Below are positions 7,409 through 13,988 of a stretch of DNA of 32,642 bases, piece by piece. The stretch's first letter is position 1. Each line of letters starts with the position of its first letter. This stretch comes from Lentzea sp. GTDB taxonomy: Bacteria > Actinomycetota > Actinomycetes > Mycobacteriales > Pseudonocardiaceae. Where the stretch lies: the NCBI GenBank assembly GCA_030146905.1, contig JASLAV010000756.1, positions 1 through 32,642 on the forward strand. The letters run 5' to 3'. Made by a program: the position numbers and the translations under genes. A model generated the notes under the pieces. The model searched no databases. It had not been told where the DNA came from and saw nothing but the letters and a program-made list of their open reading frames with translations.

Positions 7409-8619
7409 GCCGACCTCCAGGTGACGGGCAGCTCGGCGACACCACCGGTGAGGGTGGCGCGGACCTCCAGGTCGTCGAGCTCCTTGGCGAGCCTCATCTC
7501 CGGCAGGCGCTTGGCCAGCGCCGCGAACACCACGCGGAGCTCCGTGCGGGCCAGCGAGGCGCCGATGCAGAAGTGGGCGCCGTGGCCGAAGCCGAGGTGC
7601 GTCCTCTCCTGGCGGTCGGGGTTGAACGACTCGGCGTCGCTGTAGACGTCGGCGTCGCGGTTGGCGGCGTTGATCGAGAGGACCAGGGCGTCGCCCGCGC
7701 GGATCGTCACGCCCGCGATGTCCACGTCCTCGCGCGCGTACCGCAGCAGGCCGAGGTCACCGGGCGCGCCGAGGCGCATGACCTCCTCGACCACCGCGTC
7801 GACGCGGCCGTCGGGGTCGGCGACGAGGGCGTCCCAGCGCGACCGCTCGGTGAGCAGGAACAGCACGCCGAGGCCGATGCGGTTCACCGTGGTCTCGTGG
7901 CCCGCGAACAGCAGGCCGACGCACAGCCGGACCATCTCCGAGTAGTCGAACGACGGGTCCTCGCTCTGCGCGCGGACGAGGTCCGAGATCACGTCCTCGC
8001 CGAGGTTCGGGCGCTTGGCCTCGACGAGCCCGATCATGTAGCGGAAGAACTCCTCGCGCGCCCTGTGGGCCTCCTCGCCGATCGCGGTGCCCGCCATGCG
8101 CTCGGACAGCGACGCGAACAGCTCGTTGTCCTCCTCCGGCACGCCGAGCAGCCGGCAGATCATGGCCACCGGCAACGGGAACGCGAGCCCGCGGTGCAGG
8201 TCGACGACACCGGTCTTCTCGTGCTCGGCGATCAGCTCGTCGATGCAGCCGTCGACCAGCCGCTCCATGTTCTCGCCCAGCATCCGCATCCGCTTGGCGG
8301 AGAACGCCGGGGTCAGCAGCCGGCGCATGCGCGCGTGGTCGGTCTCCTCGGTCTCGAACTGGCCGGTCGGGCCGTCCTGGACCGCGGCGGTCGAGATGCG
8401 GGAGGCCTTCTCCGGTTCCCGGTGCGACCGGCCGAAGCGCTTGTCGCCCAGCAGGAGGCGGACCTCCTCGAACCGGGTGACGAGCCACGCCGGGTCACCG
8501 GCCGGCGTGGTGACAGGCGCGATCGGTGCCTCGCGTCGCAGCACTTCGTACAGCGGAGCGAGTTCGAGGACGTTCGGCCGGGGCAGCGGCAGCTCCAGGC
8601 GCTCTGCGTCAATGCTCAT
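7405..8619 (-). CDS. cytochrome P450
   Basis: A 404-residue soluble bacterial class I cytochrome P450 monooxygenase. Landmarks are the I-helix oxygen-activating motif AGHETT, the ExxR pair in VEEVMRL and the haem loop FGHGAHFCIGASLAR with the Cys thiolate. No N-terminal membrane anchor is present. The start is ATG 8619: a longer frame to 8724 exists but would run across the operator. TACGGT lies 6 nt before the ATG and TTGGCA 18 nt further upstream, indicating a leaderless transcript. The gene is coupled to a ferredoxin and divergent from a TetR gene. Such units usually oxidise a small hydrophobic compound that also acts as inducer. The substrate cannot be named, and membership of the KASIII/FkbH pathway is possible but unproven. 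Confidence 0.96.
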   Translation of the reverse strand: MSIDAERLELPLPRPNVLELAPLYEVLRREAPIAPVTTPAGDPAWLVTRFEEVRLLLGDKRFGRSHREPEKASRISTAAVQDGPTGQFETEETDHARMRRLLTPAFSAKRMRMLGENMERLVDGCIDELIAEHEKTGVVDLHRGLAFPLPVAMICRLLGVPEEDNELFASLSERMAGTAIGEEAHRAREEFFRYMIGLVEAKRPNLGEDVISDLVRAQSEDPSFDYSEMVRLCVGLLFAGHETTVNRIGLGVLFLLTERSRWDALVADPDGRVDAVVEEVMRLGAPGDLGLLRYAREDVDIAGVTIRAGDALVLSINAANRDADVYSDAESFNPDRQERTHLGFGHGAHFCIGASLARTELRVVFAALAKRLPEMRLAKELDDLEVRATLTGGVAELPVTWRSA

Positions 8620-8625
8620 GCACTG

Positions 8626-8655
8626 ACCGTAGCGCTTGTTGGCAGACCCTGCCAA
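8626..8655 (-). promoter_or_regulatory. predicted leaderless P450 promoter
   Basis: On the minus strand TTGGCA (8655-8650) and TACGGT (8631-8626) are separated by 18 nt, matching -35 and -10 hexamers. Transcription would start at the A of the P450 ATG. The TetR-type operator covers the -35 box and half the spacer. Confidence 0.6.
8639..8655. promoter_or_regulatory. TetR-type operator TTGGCAG-ACC-CTGCCAA
   Basis: Perfect 7-bp arms flank a 3-bp centre midway between the divergent P450 and TetR genes. Position, symmetry and 17-bp size are typical of a TetR-family operator. Overlap with the P450 -35 box predicts repression that is relieved by a ligand. Confidence 0.75.
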
Positions 8656-8693
8656 TAAATCTTCCCGGTCGGGTGACGTGGTTGAATCGGCCG

Positions 8694-9362
8694 ATGAAGG
8701 ACGTTGCGCCAGAAAACGGGACACCTCGCCGCGGGCGACCGCCCGTCAGCGAGGAGCAACGTCAACGGCAGCGTCTCGACATCTCGCGCCACGCGGTGAG
8801 GCTGTTCGCGGAGCAGGGCGTGGCGGGCACGTCGGGGGAGCAGATCGCCCAGGCCGCCGGTGTCTCCGAACGCACGTTCTGGCGCCACTTCCCGCACAAG
8901 GAGAGCTGCGTCGAACCGCTGCTCGCCCAGAGCATCGACGCCTTCTGCGCCGTCCTGCGCGCCTGGCCCGCCGAGCTCGAACTGCTCGACCACCTGCGCG
9001 AGGCCTACCTGGTCATCGGCTCGCCGTCGGGCGTGGCCGTCGACTCGGTGCTCGACGTCGTGCGCATGACCCACACCGAACCCGCGCTGCGCGCCGTCTA
9101 CCTGACGCTGCACGAACGGGCGGAGAACGCCCTCGTGGACGTGCTCGCGCGCCGGCTCGGCCTGCCGACGACCGCGATCGACGTGCGGGTGCAGGCCGCG
9201 GCCATGAGCGCGGTGCTGAGGGTGGCGACCGACGACGTGGCGCAGGCCACGGTCGGCGGCGCAACCTCGGACGCGCTCGACGACCACCGCGAACAGCTGG
9301 CGCGTGCGCTGGGCCTCGTGATGCGCGGCCTGTCGCAGGCCGGCTCCACGGCTAGTGCGTGA
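8694..9362 (+). CDS. TetR-family repressor of the P450 operon
   Basis: A 222-residue TetR-family regulator. After a basic arm (RRGRPPVSEEQRQRQRLDI) the DNA-binding domain runs through HAVRLFAEQGVAGTSGEQIAQAAGVSERTFWRHFPHKESC, roughly residues 28-68, the standard helix-turn-helix. The remaining 150 residues form the helical ligand and dimerisation domain. The start ATG 8694 has no clear ribosome site, and TTGAAT lies 6 nt before it, so the message may be leaderless. It is divergent from the P450-ferredoxin operon with the 17-bp operator in between, so it probably controls that operon and itself. Its last 11 bases overlap the end of the convergent membrane-protein gene. Confidence 0.93.
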   Translation: MKDVAPENGTPRRGRPPVSEEQRQRQRLDISRHAVRLFAEQGVAGTSGEQIAQAAGVSERTFWRHFPHKESCVEPLLAQSIDAFCAVLRAWPAELELLDHLREAYLVIGSPSGVAVDSVLDVVRMTHTEPALRAVYLTLHERAENALVDVLARRLGLPTTAIDVRVQAAAMSAVLRVATDDVAQATVGGATSDALDDHREQLARALGLVMRGLSQAGSTASA

Positions 9363-9657
9363 CGTTCGCGAGGCTCCAGAAGATCGCGGCGATCAGCGCG
9401 AGGAAGAGCACCACGCCGACGGTGCCCGCCAGGACCAGCCCGTTGCCGGCGGAGCGCCACGGGACCGGAGCCTTGGTCCTGAGCAGAGCGCCGGCGACGG
9501 CGGAGCCGAGCGCGATCCAGAAGAGGGCGACGACGTAGGCACCGCCCTGCCAGCCGAAGGCGTTGTTCAGCAGGGCGACGAAGGTAAGCACGAGCAGGAC
9601 TGCGGGAGTGGCGAAGCCGCCCAGTGCGGCGAGCCGGCCACGGTCGATTTCGGTCAC
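9352..9657 (-). CDS. small membrane protein, three predicted helices
   Basis: A 101-residue protein dominated by three hydrophobic segments: FATPAVLLVLTFVALLN, AYVVALFWIALGSAVAGALL and GLVLAGTVGVVLFLALIAAIFW. A short charged N-terminus precedes them. I recognise no family. The start is GTG 9657; no strong ribosome site is visible. The stop is inside the end of the convergent TetR gene. Hydrophobic periodicity, codon bias and lack of a competing frame support a real integral membrane protein, but its role is unknown. Confidence 0.75.
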   Translation of the reverse strand: MTEIDRGRLAALGGFATPAVLLVLTFVALLNNAFGWQGGAYVVALFWIALGSAVAGALLRTKAPVPWRSAGNGLVLAGTVGVVLFLALIAAIFWSLANVTH

Positions 9658-9708
9658 ACTTCGAGGGTGCCGGTGGTGACGCGGAGTGGCATCGGTACAA
9701 CTACTCAC

Positions 9709-10503
9709 GTGCGTTCGGCGGACGGTGTCGCGGAACGGCTGGCAGGGCGTTGGGGGATCGCGCCCGGCGAGCAGTTCGCCGAGGGGCGTTCCTCGACCGT
9801 GCACCGGTGCCGGTGGGTCGACGGCACTCCCGCGGTGATGAAGGTCAGTGCTGACAGGGAGTTGCTCGCGGCGCAGGTCGGCATGCTCGCCATGTTCGCG
9901 CCGTCCGGGCGGGTGCCCGTGGTACTGGCAGTCGACGAGGACGCGCTCGTGATCGAGGAGGTGCTGCCGGGCACCATGGCGGAGGACCTGCCGTTCGCGG
10001 GACTTCCCGCGCTGTGGGCGGATCTGCTCGCCGCGCTGCATGACCTGCCACGACGGCCCGTCGCGCCGTTGCGCGGGCGCTGCGAGGAGTTCATCGCGCG
10101 GATCGGGCGGCGGCTGGACGAGCCGGCGATCGGGAGGCGTGTGTCCGCCGGGATGTGGGCGAGATCCGTCGAGCGGTGTGGGCGGTTGCCGGCCACGCAG
10201 ACCGGAACCGTTGTGCTGCACGGAGGTCTGCACCTGGGCAACGCCCTTGACGGCGGCGCTCGCGGACTGGTGGCGATCGATCCCAAGGCGTGCCTGGGCG
10301 ATCCGTGCTTCGACGCCGCCGACCTGGTCGTGGCGGGGCCGGGAATCGGGGGCCGGTGCGCGGAAGTCGCGATGGCGTGCGGGCTGGACGGCGACAGGTT
10401 GTTCGGGTGGAGTCAGGTCTTCGCGCTGCTGCTCGCGATGGCGCACCTCGGCAGCAACGGCGACGAGATGGTGATCGAGGAACTGCTCACGGTCGCGCGA
10501 TGA
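9709..10503 (+). CDS. APH(6)-like aminoglycoside phosphotransferase homologue lacking the catalytic Asp
   Basis: A protein of about 264 residues of the aminoglycoside/hydroxyurea antibiotic kinase family, closest in motif layout to streptomycin 6-phosphotransferases. The ATP-binding Lys is in PAVMKVSA and family signatures TGTVVLHGGLHLGNAL and LVAIDPKACLGDPCFDAADL are clear. In active kinases the first reads HGDLHxxN; here the codon at 10225-10227 is GGT (Gly), removing the catalytic base. The Mg-binding Asp of AIDPK remains. The start is uncertain: GTG 9709 follows TACAAC by 7 nt, suggesting a leaderless message, whereas GTG 9673 or 9676 have GAGG upstream but would leave almost no room for the divergent promoter. 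Its end overlaps the convergent SRPBCC gene by 17 nt. It may be inactive, use another base or act as a binding protein. Confidence 0.85.
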   Translation: MRSADGVAERLAGRWGIAPGEQFAEGRSSTVHRCRWVDGTPAVMKVSADRELLAAQVGMLAMFAPSGRVPVVLAVDEDALVIEEVLPGTMAEDLPFAGLPALWADLLAALHDLPRRPVAPLRGRCEEFIARIGRRLDEPAIGRRVSAGMWARSVERCGRLPATQTGTVVLHGGLHLGNALDGGARGLVAIDPKACLGDPCFDAADLVVAGPGIGGRCAEVAMACGLDGDRLFGWSQVFALLLAMAHLGSNGDEMVIEELLTVAR

Positions 10504-10951
10504 GCTTCAGCTCCGCGACCCTCTCCCGCAACGCGTGCGCGACCGAGTCGAACCCCTTCTTGACGTACTCGCCCTGCGCCGCGAACACCGCGTCGGCGTA
10601 CTTGCCGGTGAACGTCTCGAACGTCCGGTAGGTGCAACGCTTCGAGTCGAGCGGCGTGATCAGCTGGTCGCGCACACCGAGTAGCCCTGGGAACGTGTCC
10701 CCGGTGTCGTACCGCAGCAGGCGCGGCGGCTCCACGGCACGGATGTACTCACGGCTGACCCACGTCCCCTCGCCGCCGTCCGGCCGGGGCAGCGTCAAGT
10801 CGATGGGCGAGCCGACCTCCAGCGTCGTGGCGACCGCCAGCGTGTACGGGTTCCACCGCGGATAGTTCGGGTAGTCGAGCACCACGTCCCACACGAAGGA
10901 AGCGGGGGCGTCGATCTCCACGGTCACGGACTCGATCAGCAAGGCGCTCAT
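10487..10951 (-). CDS. SRPBCC-family (START/Bet v1-like) protein
   Basis: A 154-residue protein beginning IESVTVEIDAPASFVWDVVLDYPNYPRWNPYT, the classic opening of the SRPBCC fold, a deep hydrophobic pocket for lipids, polyketides or other hydrophobic ligands. The rest (WVSREYIRAVEPPRLLRYDTGD, then a long C-terminal helix) fits the fold. Members may be cyclases, aromatases, lipid carriers or simple binders, and no specific catalytic residues can be assigned. The ATG overlaps the SDR stop (ATGA), making it the last gene of the DUF1214-sulfotransferase-SDR-SRPBCC block. There it may hold the hydrophobic substrate or product. Its 3' end overlaps the convergent APH-like gene. Confidence 0.9.
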   Translation of the reverse strand: MSALLIESVTVEIDAPASFVWDVVLDYPNYPRWNPYTLAVATTLEVGSPIDLTLPRPDGGEGTWVSREYIRAVEPPRLLRYDTGDTFPGLLGVRDQLITPLDSKRCTYRTFETFTGKYADAVFAAQGEYVKKGFDSVAHALRERVAELKLIARP

Positions 10952-11727
10952 GCCGGCATGTACTCCCCGCCGTTGACGTCCAGCACCGCGCCGGTGACCT
11001 CGGAAGCGTGACGGGACAACAGGAACAGCACCGCCCCGGCGCACGCCTCGTCGGCGGGGATGCGGCCCAGCGGGTTGCGTGCGGCGATCTCGTCGTAGAC
11101 GTCCTGCTCGGAAAGGTCGCGCGCGTCCGCGGTGAGCTTGAGGTAGAGGCGGACGCCGGGCCCGTCCAGCCAGCCCATGACGGCCTGGTTGGCGCGGATG
11201 CCGTGCTCGCCGAGCTCCAGCGCCAGGAACTGGGTCGCGGTCGCCATGGCCGCCTTCGCCACCGCGTAACCGGCCTCGCCGCGCAGCGGCTTGCGGGTGG
11301 TCATGGTGCCGATGTTGACGATCGAGCCGCGTCCGGCGGCCTTCATGTGCGGGACCACCGCGCGGGTCACGTTCAGCGCGCCGAACAGGATGATGTCCAT
11401 CGACCGCCGGATCGCCTTCTCCGGCGTCTCCAGCAGGTCGGAGAAACCCGGATGCCCGAACGCCGAGTTCACGAGACCGGTGATGGTGCCGAACCGGGAG
11501 ACCGCGGTCTCGACCAGCTTCGCGACCTCCTCCGGACGGCGGACGTCGCACCGCACACCGACCGCCTCGCCGCCCGCGCTCAGGACGTCTTCCTCCACCT
11601 GCTTCATCACGTCGGCGGAGCGTGCGGCCATGACCACCTTCGCGCCCTCGGCCGCGGCGCGCAGGGCCAGTTTCGACCCCAGGCCGGGGCCGACGCCCGT
11701 GATCACCACGACCTCGTCCTGGAGCAT
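10948..11727 (-). CDS. short-chain dehydrogenase/reductase
   Basis: A 259-residue classical SDR, an NAD(P)-dependent oxidoreductase of alcohols or ketones. The cofactor loop is TGVGPGLG at residues 10-17, followed by VVMAARS (residues suggesting NADP) and CDVRRPEE. Catalytic Tyr and Lys are in GYAVAKAAM. The Ser normally 13 residues before that Tyr is replaced by Thr in VNIGTMTTR, and the usual NNAG motif is VNSAFG. These substitutions suggest a divergent SDR subgroup. The start overlaps the sulfotransferase stop by one base (TGATG) and the end overlaps SRPBCC by four. The gene is thus embedded in the sulfation block, where it may create or remove the hydroxyl that becomes sulfated. Substrate unknown. 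Confidence 0.93.
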   Translation of the reverse strand: MLQDEVVVITGVGPGLGSKLALRAAAEGAKVVMAARSADVMKQVEEDVLSAGGEAVGVRCDVRRPEEVAKLVETAVSRFGTITGLVNSAFGHPGFSDLLETPEKAIRRSMDIILFGALNVTRAVVPHMKAAGRGSIVNIGTMTTRKPLRGEAGYAVAKAAMATATQFLALELGEHGIRANQAVMGWLDGPGVRLYLKLTADARDLSEQDVYDEIAARNPLGRIPADEACAGAVLFLLSRHASEVTGAVLDVNGGEYMPA

Positions 11728-12875
11728 CACAGGTAGACCTCCGTGTAGAAGGCGAAGTCGCGCCGCAGCCGGTCCTCCGAGAGGCCGAAGTCCGCCGGCG
11801 CGTAGGAGTGCGAGCCGTGCCGTTCGGTGCGGTTCTGCTCCAGGTAGGCCTCGAACGCCGCGTCGTCGGCGGGACCGGGCGGCAGACCCAGCGCGCCGAG
11901 CACCTGGCGCGCGACCTCCAGCGGTGTGCTCACGGTGTCGGCGAACCGCACGTCGACGAACCGGTCGGGACGTTCCGCGCGGGCGGAGGCGAAGTCCCGC
12001 AGAGACCGGGCGAACCGGTCGGACCAGTAGTGTCCGATGTGGACCGGATCGACGTTCTGGCTGTACTGCGAGGACATCGCGCGCACCATCGACGCGTACG
12101 ACGGCACGGCGCTCACCGGTGAGCGGTGGGTCATCACGATCTTGCACGTCGGGAACTCGGTGAGCACCGTGCCGACGGCGGTCAGGTGGTGCGGTGACTT
12201 GAGCACCCAGGGCAGCGACCGGGACGGGTCCTGCCACTGCAACACCTGCAGCCACTCGCGCAGCTCGCGGTACGCGGGTCGTTGGTCGGCCGAACGCAGC
12301 CAGTCGCCGTAGGACGGCACCCGGTAGAACGAGTCGAAGCTCATCGACACGAACGTCCTGTCCAGCAGGATCACGTCCTCCTCCGGCCCGTCCCACACGA
12401 CGGTGTGCAGGTCGCCGAAGTCGGGGGAGAGCTGGGAGAACACCCGCATGCGTTCACGGGCGCGGCGTTTGCGCTGCTCCGCGCCGGGACCCTCGCCGGG
12501 GAACGGCAGCGGGTACGCGACCTCCCACGACAGCGTGGAGGTGACCTGGGGTGACGCGGCCAGGAGCCGGTGCAGCAGCGTCGAACCGGTGCGCGGCAGG
12601 CCGCAGATCTCGGCGGCCACGCGCACCTCGACGTCGAGCGCGGACGGGTGCTCGCGCTGGAACTCGCGCAACCGCAACCGGTCCGCGAGCAGCGCGGTCA
12701 GCCTGCGCCTGGTCAGCTCGTGGCCCAGCGGCGACAGCGCGGCCTCGGTGTTGAGGCTGCGGACGAGCACGCCGAGCGGTTCGCGGAACCAGTCGTCGCC
12801 GAAGTCGGAGAGGCCGGTCTTCGCGCACGCCGCCGCCAGCAGCTCGTCGACGTCCAGTTCGGTCGCGACCGTCAT
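11727..12875 (-). CDS. PAPS-dependent sulfotransferase
   Basis: A 382-residue cytosolic sulfotransferase of the actinobacterial sulfotransferase_3-type family. The 5'-phosphosulfate loop is CGLPRTGSTLLHRLLAASP (about residues 91-109), the 3'-phosphate region includes MTHRSPVSAVPSYASM, and LKSPHH supplies the central strand and a candidate base. It transfers sulfuryl from PAPS to an acceptor hydroxyl, releasing PAP. N-terminal helices (residues 1-85) are typical of this group. The start is ATG 12875 with GGAGGAGG upstream, and it overlaps the DUF1214 stop as ATGA. The same-strand genes immediately upstream (cysQ, cysD, cysNC) would make PAPS and destroy PAP, a strong contextual link. The acceptor is unknown; SRPBCC and SDR partners favour a hydrophobic alcohol such as a lipid, terpenoid or polyketide. 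Confidence 0.93.
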   Translation of the reverse strand: MTVATELDVDELLAAACAKTGLSDFGDDWFREPLGVLVRSLNTEAALSPLGHELTRRRLTALLADRLRLREFQREHPSALDVEVRVAAEICGLPRTGSTLLHRLLAASPQVTSTLSWEVAYPLPFPGEGPGAEQRKRRARERMRVFSQLSPDFGDLHTVVWDGPEEDVILLDRTFVSMSFDSFYRVPSYGDWLRSADQRPAYRELREWLQVLQWQDPSRSLPWVLKSPHHLTAVGTVLTEFPTCKIVMTHRSPVSAVPSYASMVRAMSSQYSQNVDPVHIGHYWSDRFARSLRDFASARAERPDRFVDVRFADTVSTPLEVARQVLGALGLPPGPADDAAFEAYLEQNRTERHGSHSYAPADFGLSEDRLRRDFAFYTEVYL

Positions 12876-13924
12876 CGGACCTCCTCCAGCGGCACCACGC
12901 GGCACTTCGGGATCGGGTGGGAGGTGGCGCCGAGCCAGCGCAGCAGCGCGGTGCCGGAGCTGTGGCCGCACGTGTCGATCCAGTTGCCGACGCCGGGGTC
13001 CTCCGCGGCCACCACGATCGTCAGGCGTCCGCCGGGGGACAGCGACGCGGTGTGCTTGTTGACGGTGATCCGGCGCCGGTGGTCGAGGGACTCCATCCAC
13101 CAGTTGTCCAGCTGGAAGTTCCAGTACGGGCAGTCCGGCACGTCCGTTTCGACCACCCAGGCCTCATCGGGCCGCAGCGTCCAGTAGCCGTGCAGGTAGA
13201 AGATCTCCGGGTCGCCGCCCGCGCGCTGGAACATCTCCTGGCCGAAGTCGGGGAGCTCGTTGGGCCGCGCCATGAACGTGCGCGTCCAGTGCGCGAACGT
13301 GGCCGCGGTGCCGTGCACGGACAGGGAGGCCCGCCGCAACGCCTTGTCCAGGAACTCGGGCGTCAGCCCGGCGGGCTCGGCCGGGCCGCCGACCTGGTCG
13401 ATGCGCCACGAACCCGGTACCTCGGAGTCGCGGTCGAGGTAGGTCTGGCGCACGACGAGACCGGTCGAGTCCGGCGCCAGCGGAAGCCAGTTCCCGCTGT
13501 GCTCGGCGGCGCTCGCGATGATCTCCACCGTGCCGTCCGGCCCGACGGTCAGATCGGCGTCGGACAGCTCGCCGGTCGACGCCATGGTGCCGTCCTCGGC
13601 GTACCGGTTGGCCTTGGAGCCGATGCTGAAGTACGAGATGGTGCCGCGGGTTCCGGTGATGCGGTACGTGCGGTCGCCGCGGATGTTCGCGGACAGGTAG
13701 ACGTTGTCGGGGTTGTCCGCGCCGATCTTGACGAGGTCGAGCTCGTGGAAGCGCGGGAAGTCCGGATCGGCGTTGTCCAGGCAGGAGTACAGCATCTCGC
13801 GGGTCAGCCGGGCGAGGTACCGGTAGCCCTCCGCGCGGTCCAGCGGGGTGTCCGGCCCGGAGAGGACCACCTCACCGGCCTTCTCCAGCGCCCGGCAGAA
13901 CCGCGACCACGCCTGGTCCGGCAC
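12872..13924 (-). CDS. DUF1214-domain protein
   Basis: A 350-residue protein with the DUF1214 C-terminal beta-rich domain (about residues 230-340: EAWVVETDVPDCPYWNFQLDNWWMESL, then GVGNWIDTCGHSSGTALLRWLG). The N-terminal half contains GDRTYRITGTRGTISYFSIGS. No signal peptide is evident, unlike many DUF1254/1214 proteins, so this copy is probably cytoplasmic. The biochemical role of the domain is not established. The start is GTG 13924 with GGGAGG 7 nt upstream. It is the first gene of the four-gene block and lies directly behind the palindrome CTAGAACGTGTTCTAG, which sits between promoter and start. In actinomycetes such proteins often accompany lipid and sterol genes; here it may handle the molecule to be sulfated. 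Confidence 0.85.
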   Translation of the reverse strand: MPDQAWSRFCRALEKAGEVVLSGPDTPLDRAEGYRYLARLTREMLYSCLDNADPDFPRFHELDLVKIGADNPDNVYLSANIRGDRTYRITGTRGTISYFSIGSKANRYAEDGTMASTGELSDADLTVGPDGTVEIIASAAEHSGNWLPLAPDSTGLVVRQTYLDRDSEVPGSWRIDQVGGPAEPAGLTPEFLDKALRRASLSVHGTAATFAHWTRTFMARPNELPDFGQEMFQRAGGDPEIFYLHGYWTLRPDEAWVVETDVPDCPYWNFQLDNWWMESLDHRRRITVNKHTASLSPGGRLTIVVAAEDPGVGNWIDTCGHSSGTALLRWLGATSHPIPKCRVVPLEEVR

Positions 13925-13939
13925 GACTGCCTCCCGAAT

Positions 13940-13955
13940 CTAGAACGTGTTCTAG
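13940..13955. promoter_or_regulatory. perfect palindrome CTAGAAC-GT-GTTCTAG, operator for the sulfotransferase block
   Basis: Two 7-bp arms around GT lie 16 bp before the DUF1214 start. The AGAACnnGTTCT core resembles sites of actinobacterial TetR regulators of lipid and sterol metabolism such as KstR. It also resembles the GAACnnnGTTC units at 17335-17369. It overlaps candidate -10 sequences on the minus strand. Confidence 0.75.
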
Positions 13956-13975
13956 TCGAAGGTACACGATTCTGG

Positions 13976-13988
13976 ACAACGTTCAACA
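13976..13988. promoter_or_regulatory. 13-nt copy of the cysQ/TetR operator arm
   Basis: ACAACGTTCAACA here is identical to 17338-17350 of the big inverted repeat between cysQ and the TetR gene. It overlaps the cysNC stop and stands upstream of the DUF1214 promoter region. This suggests that one regulator sees both promoters of the sulfation locus. Confidence 0.6.

Noticed and set aside
7192..8658. 488-codon open frame on the plus strand
   Set aside because: Shadow of the P450 and ferredoxin genes, which carry all their catalytic motifs on the minus strand.
13940..13955. Calling the palindrome a true KstR site
   Set aside because: The core matches in form, but similar GAACnnGTTC cores are used by other TetR proteins and the local TetR has related sites. 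The identity of the binder is left open.
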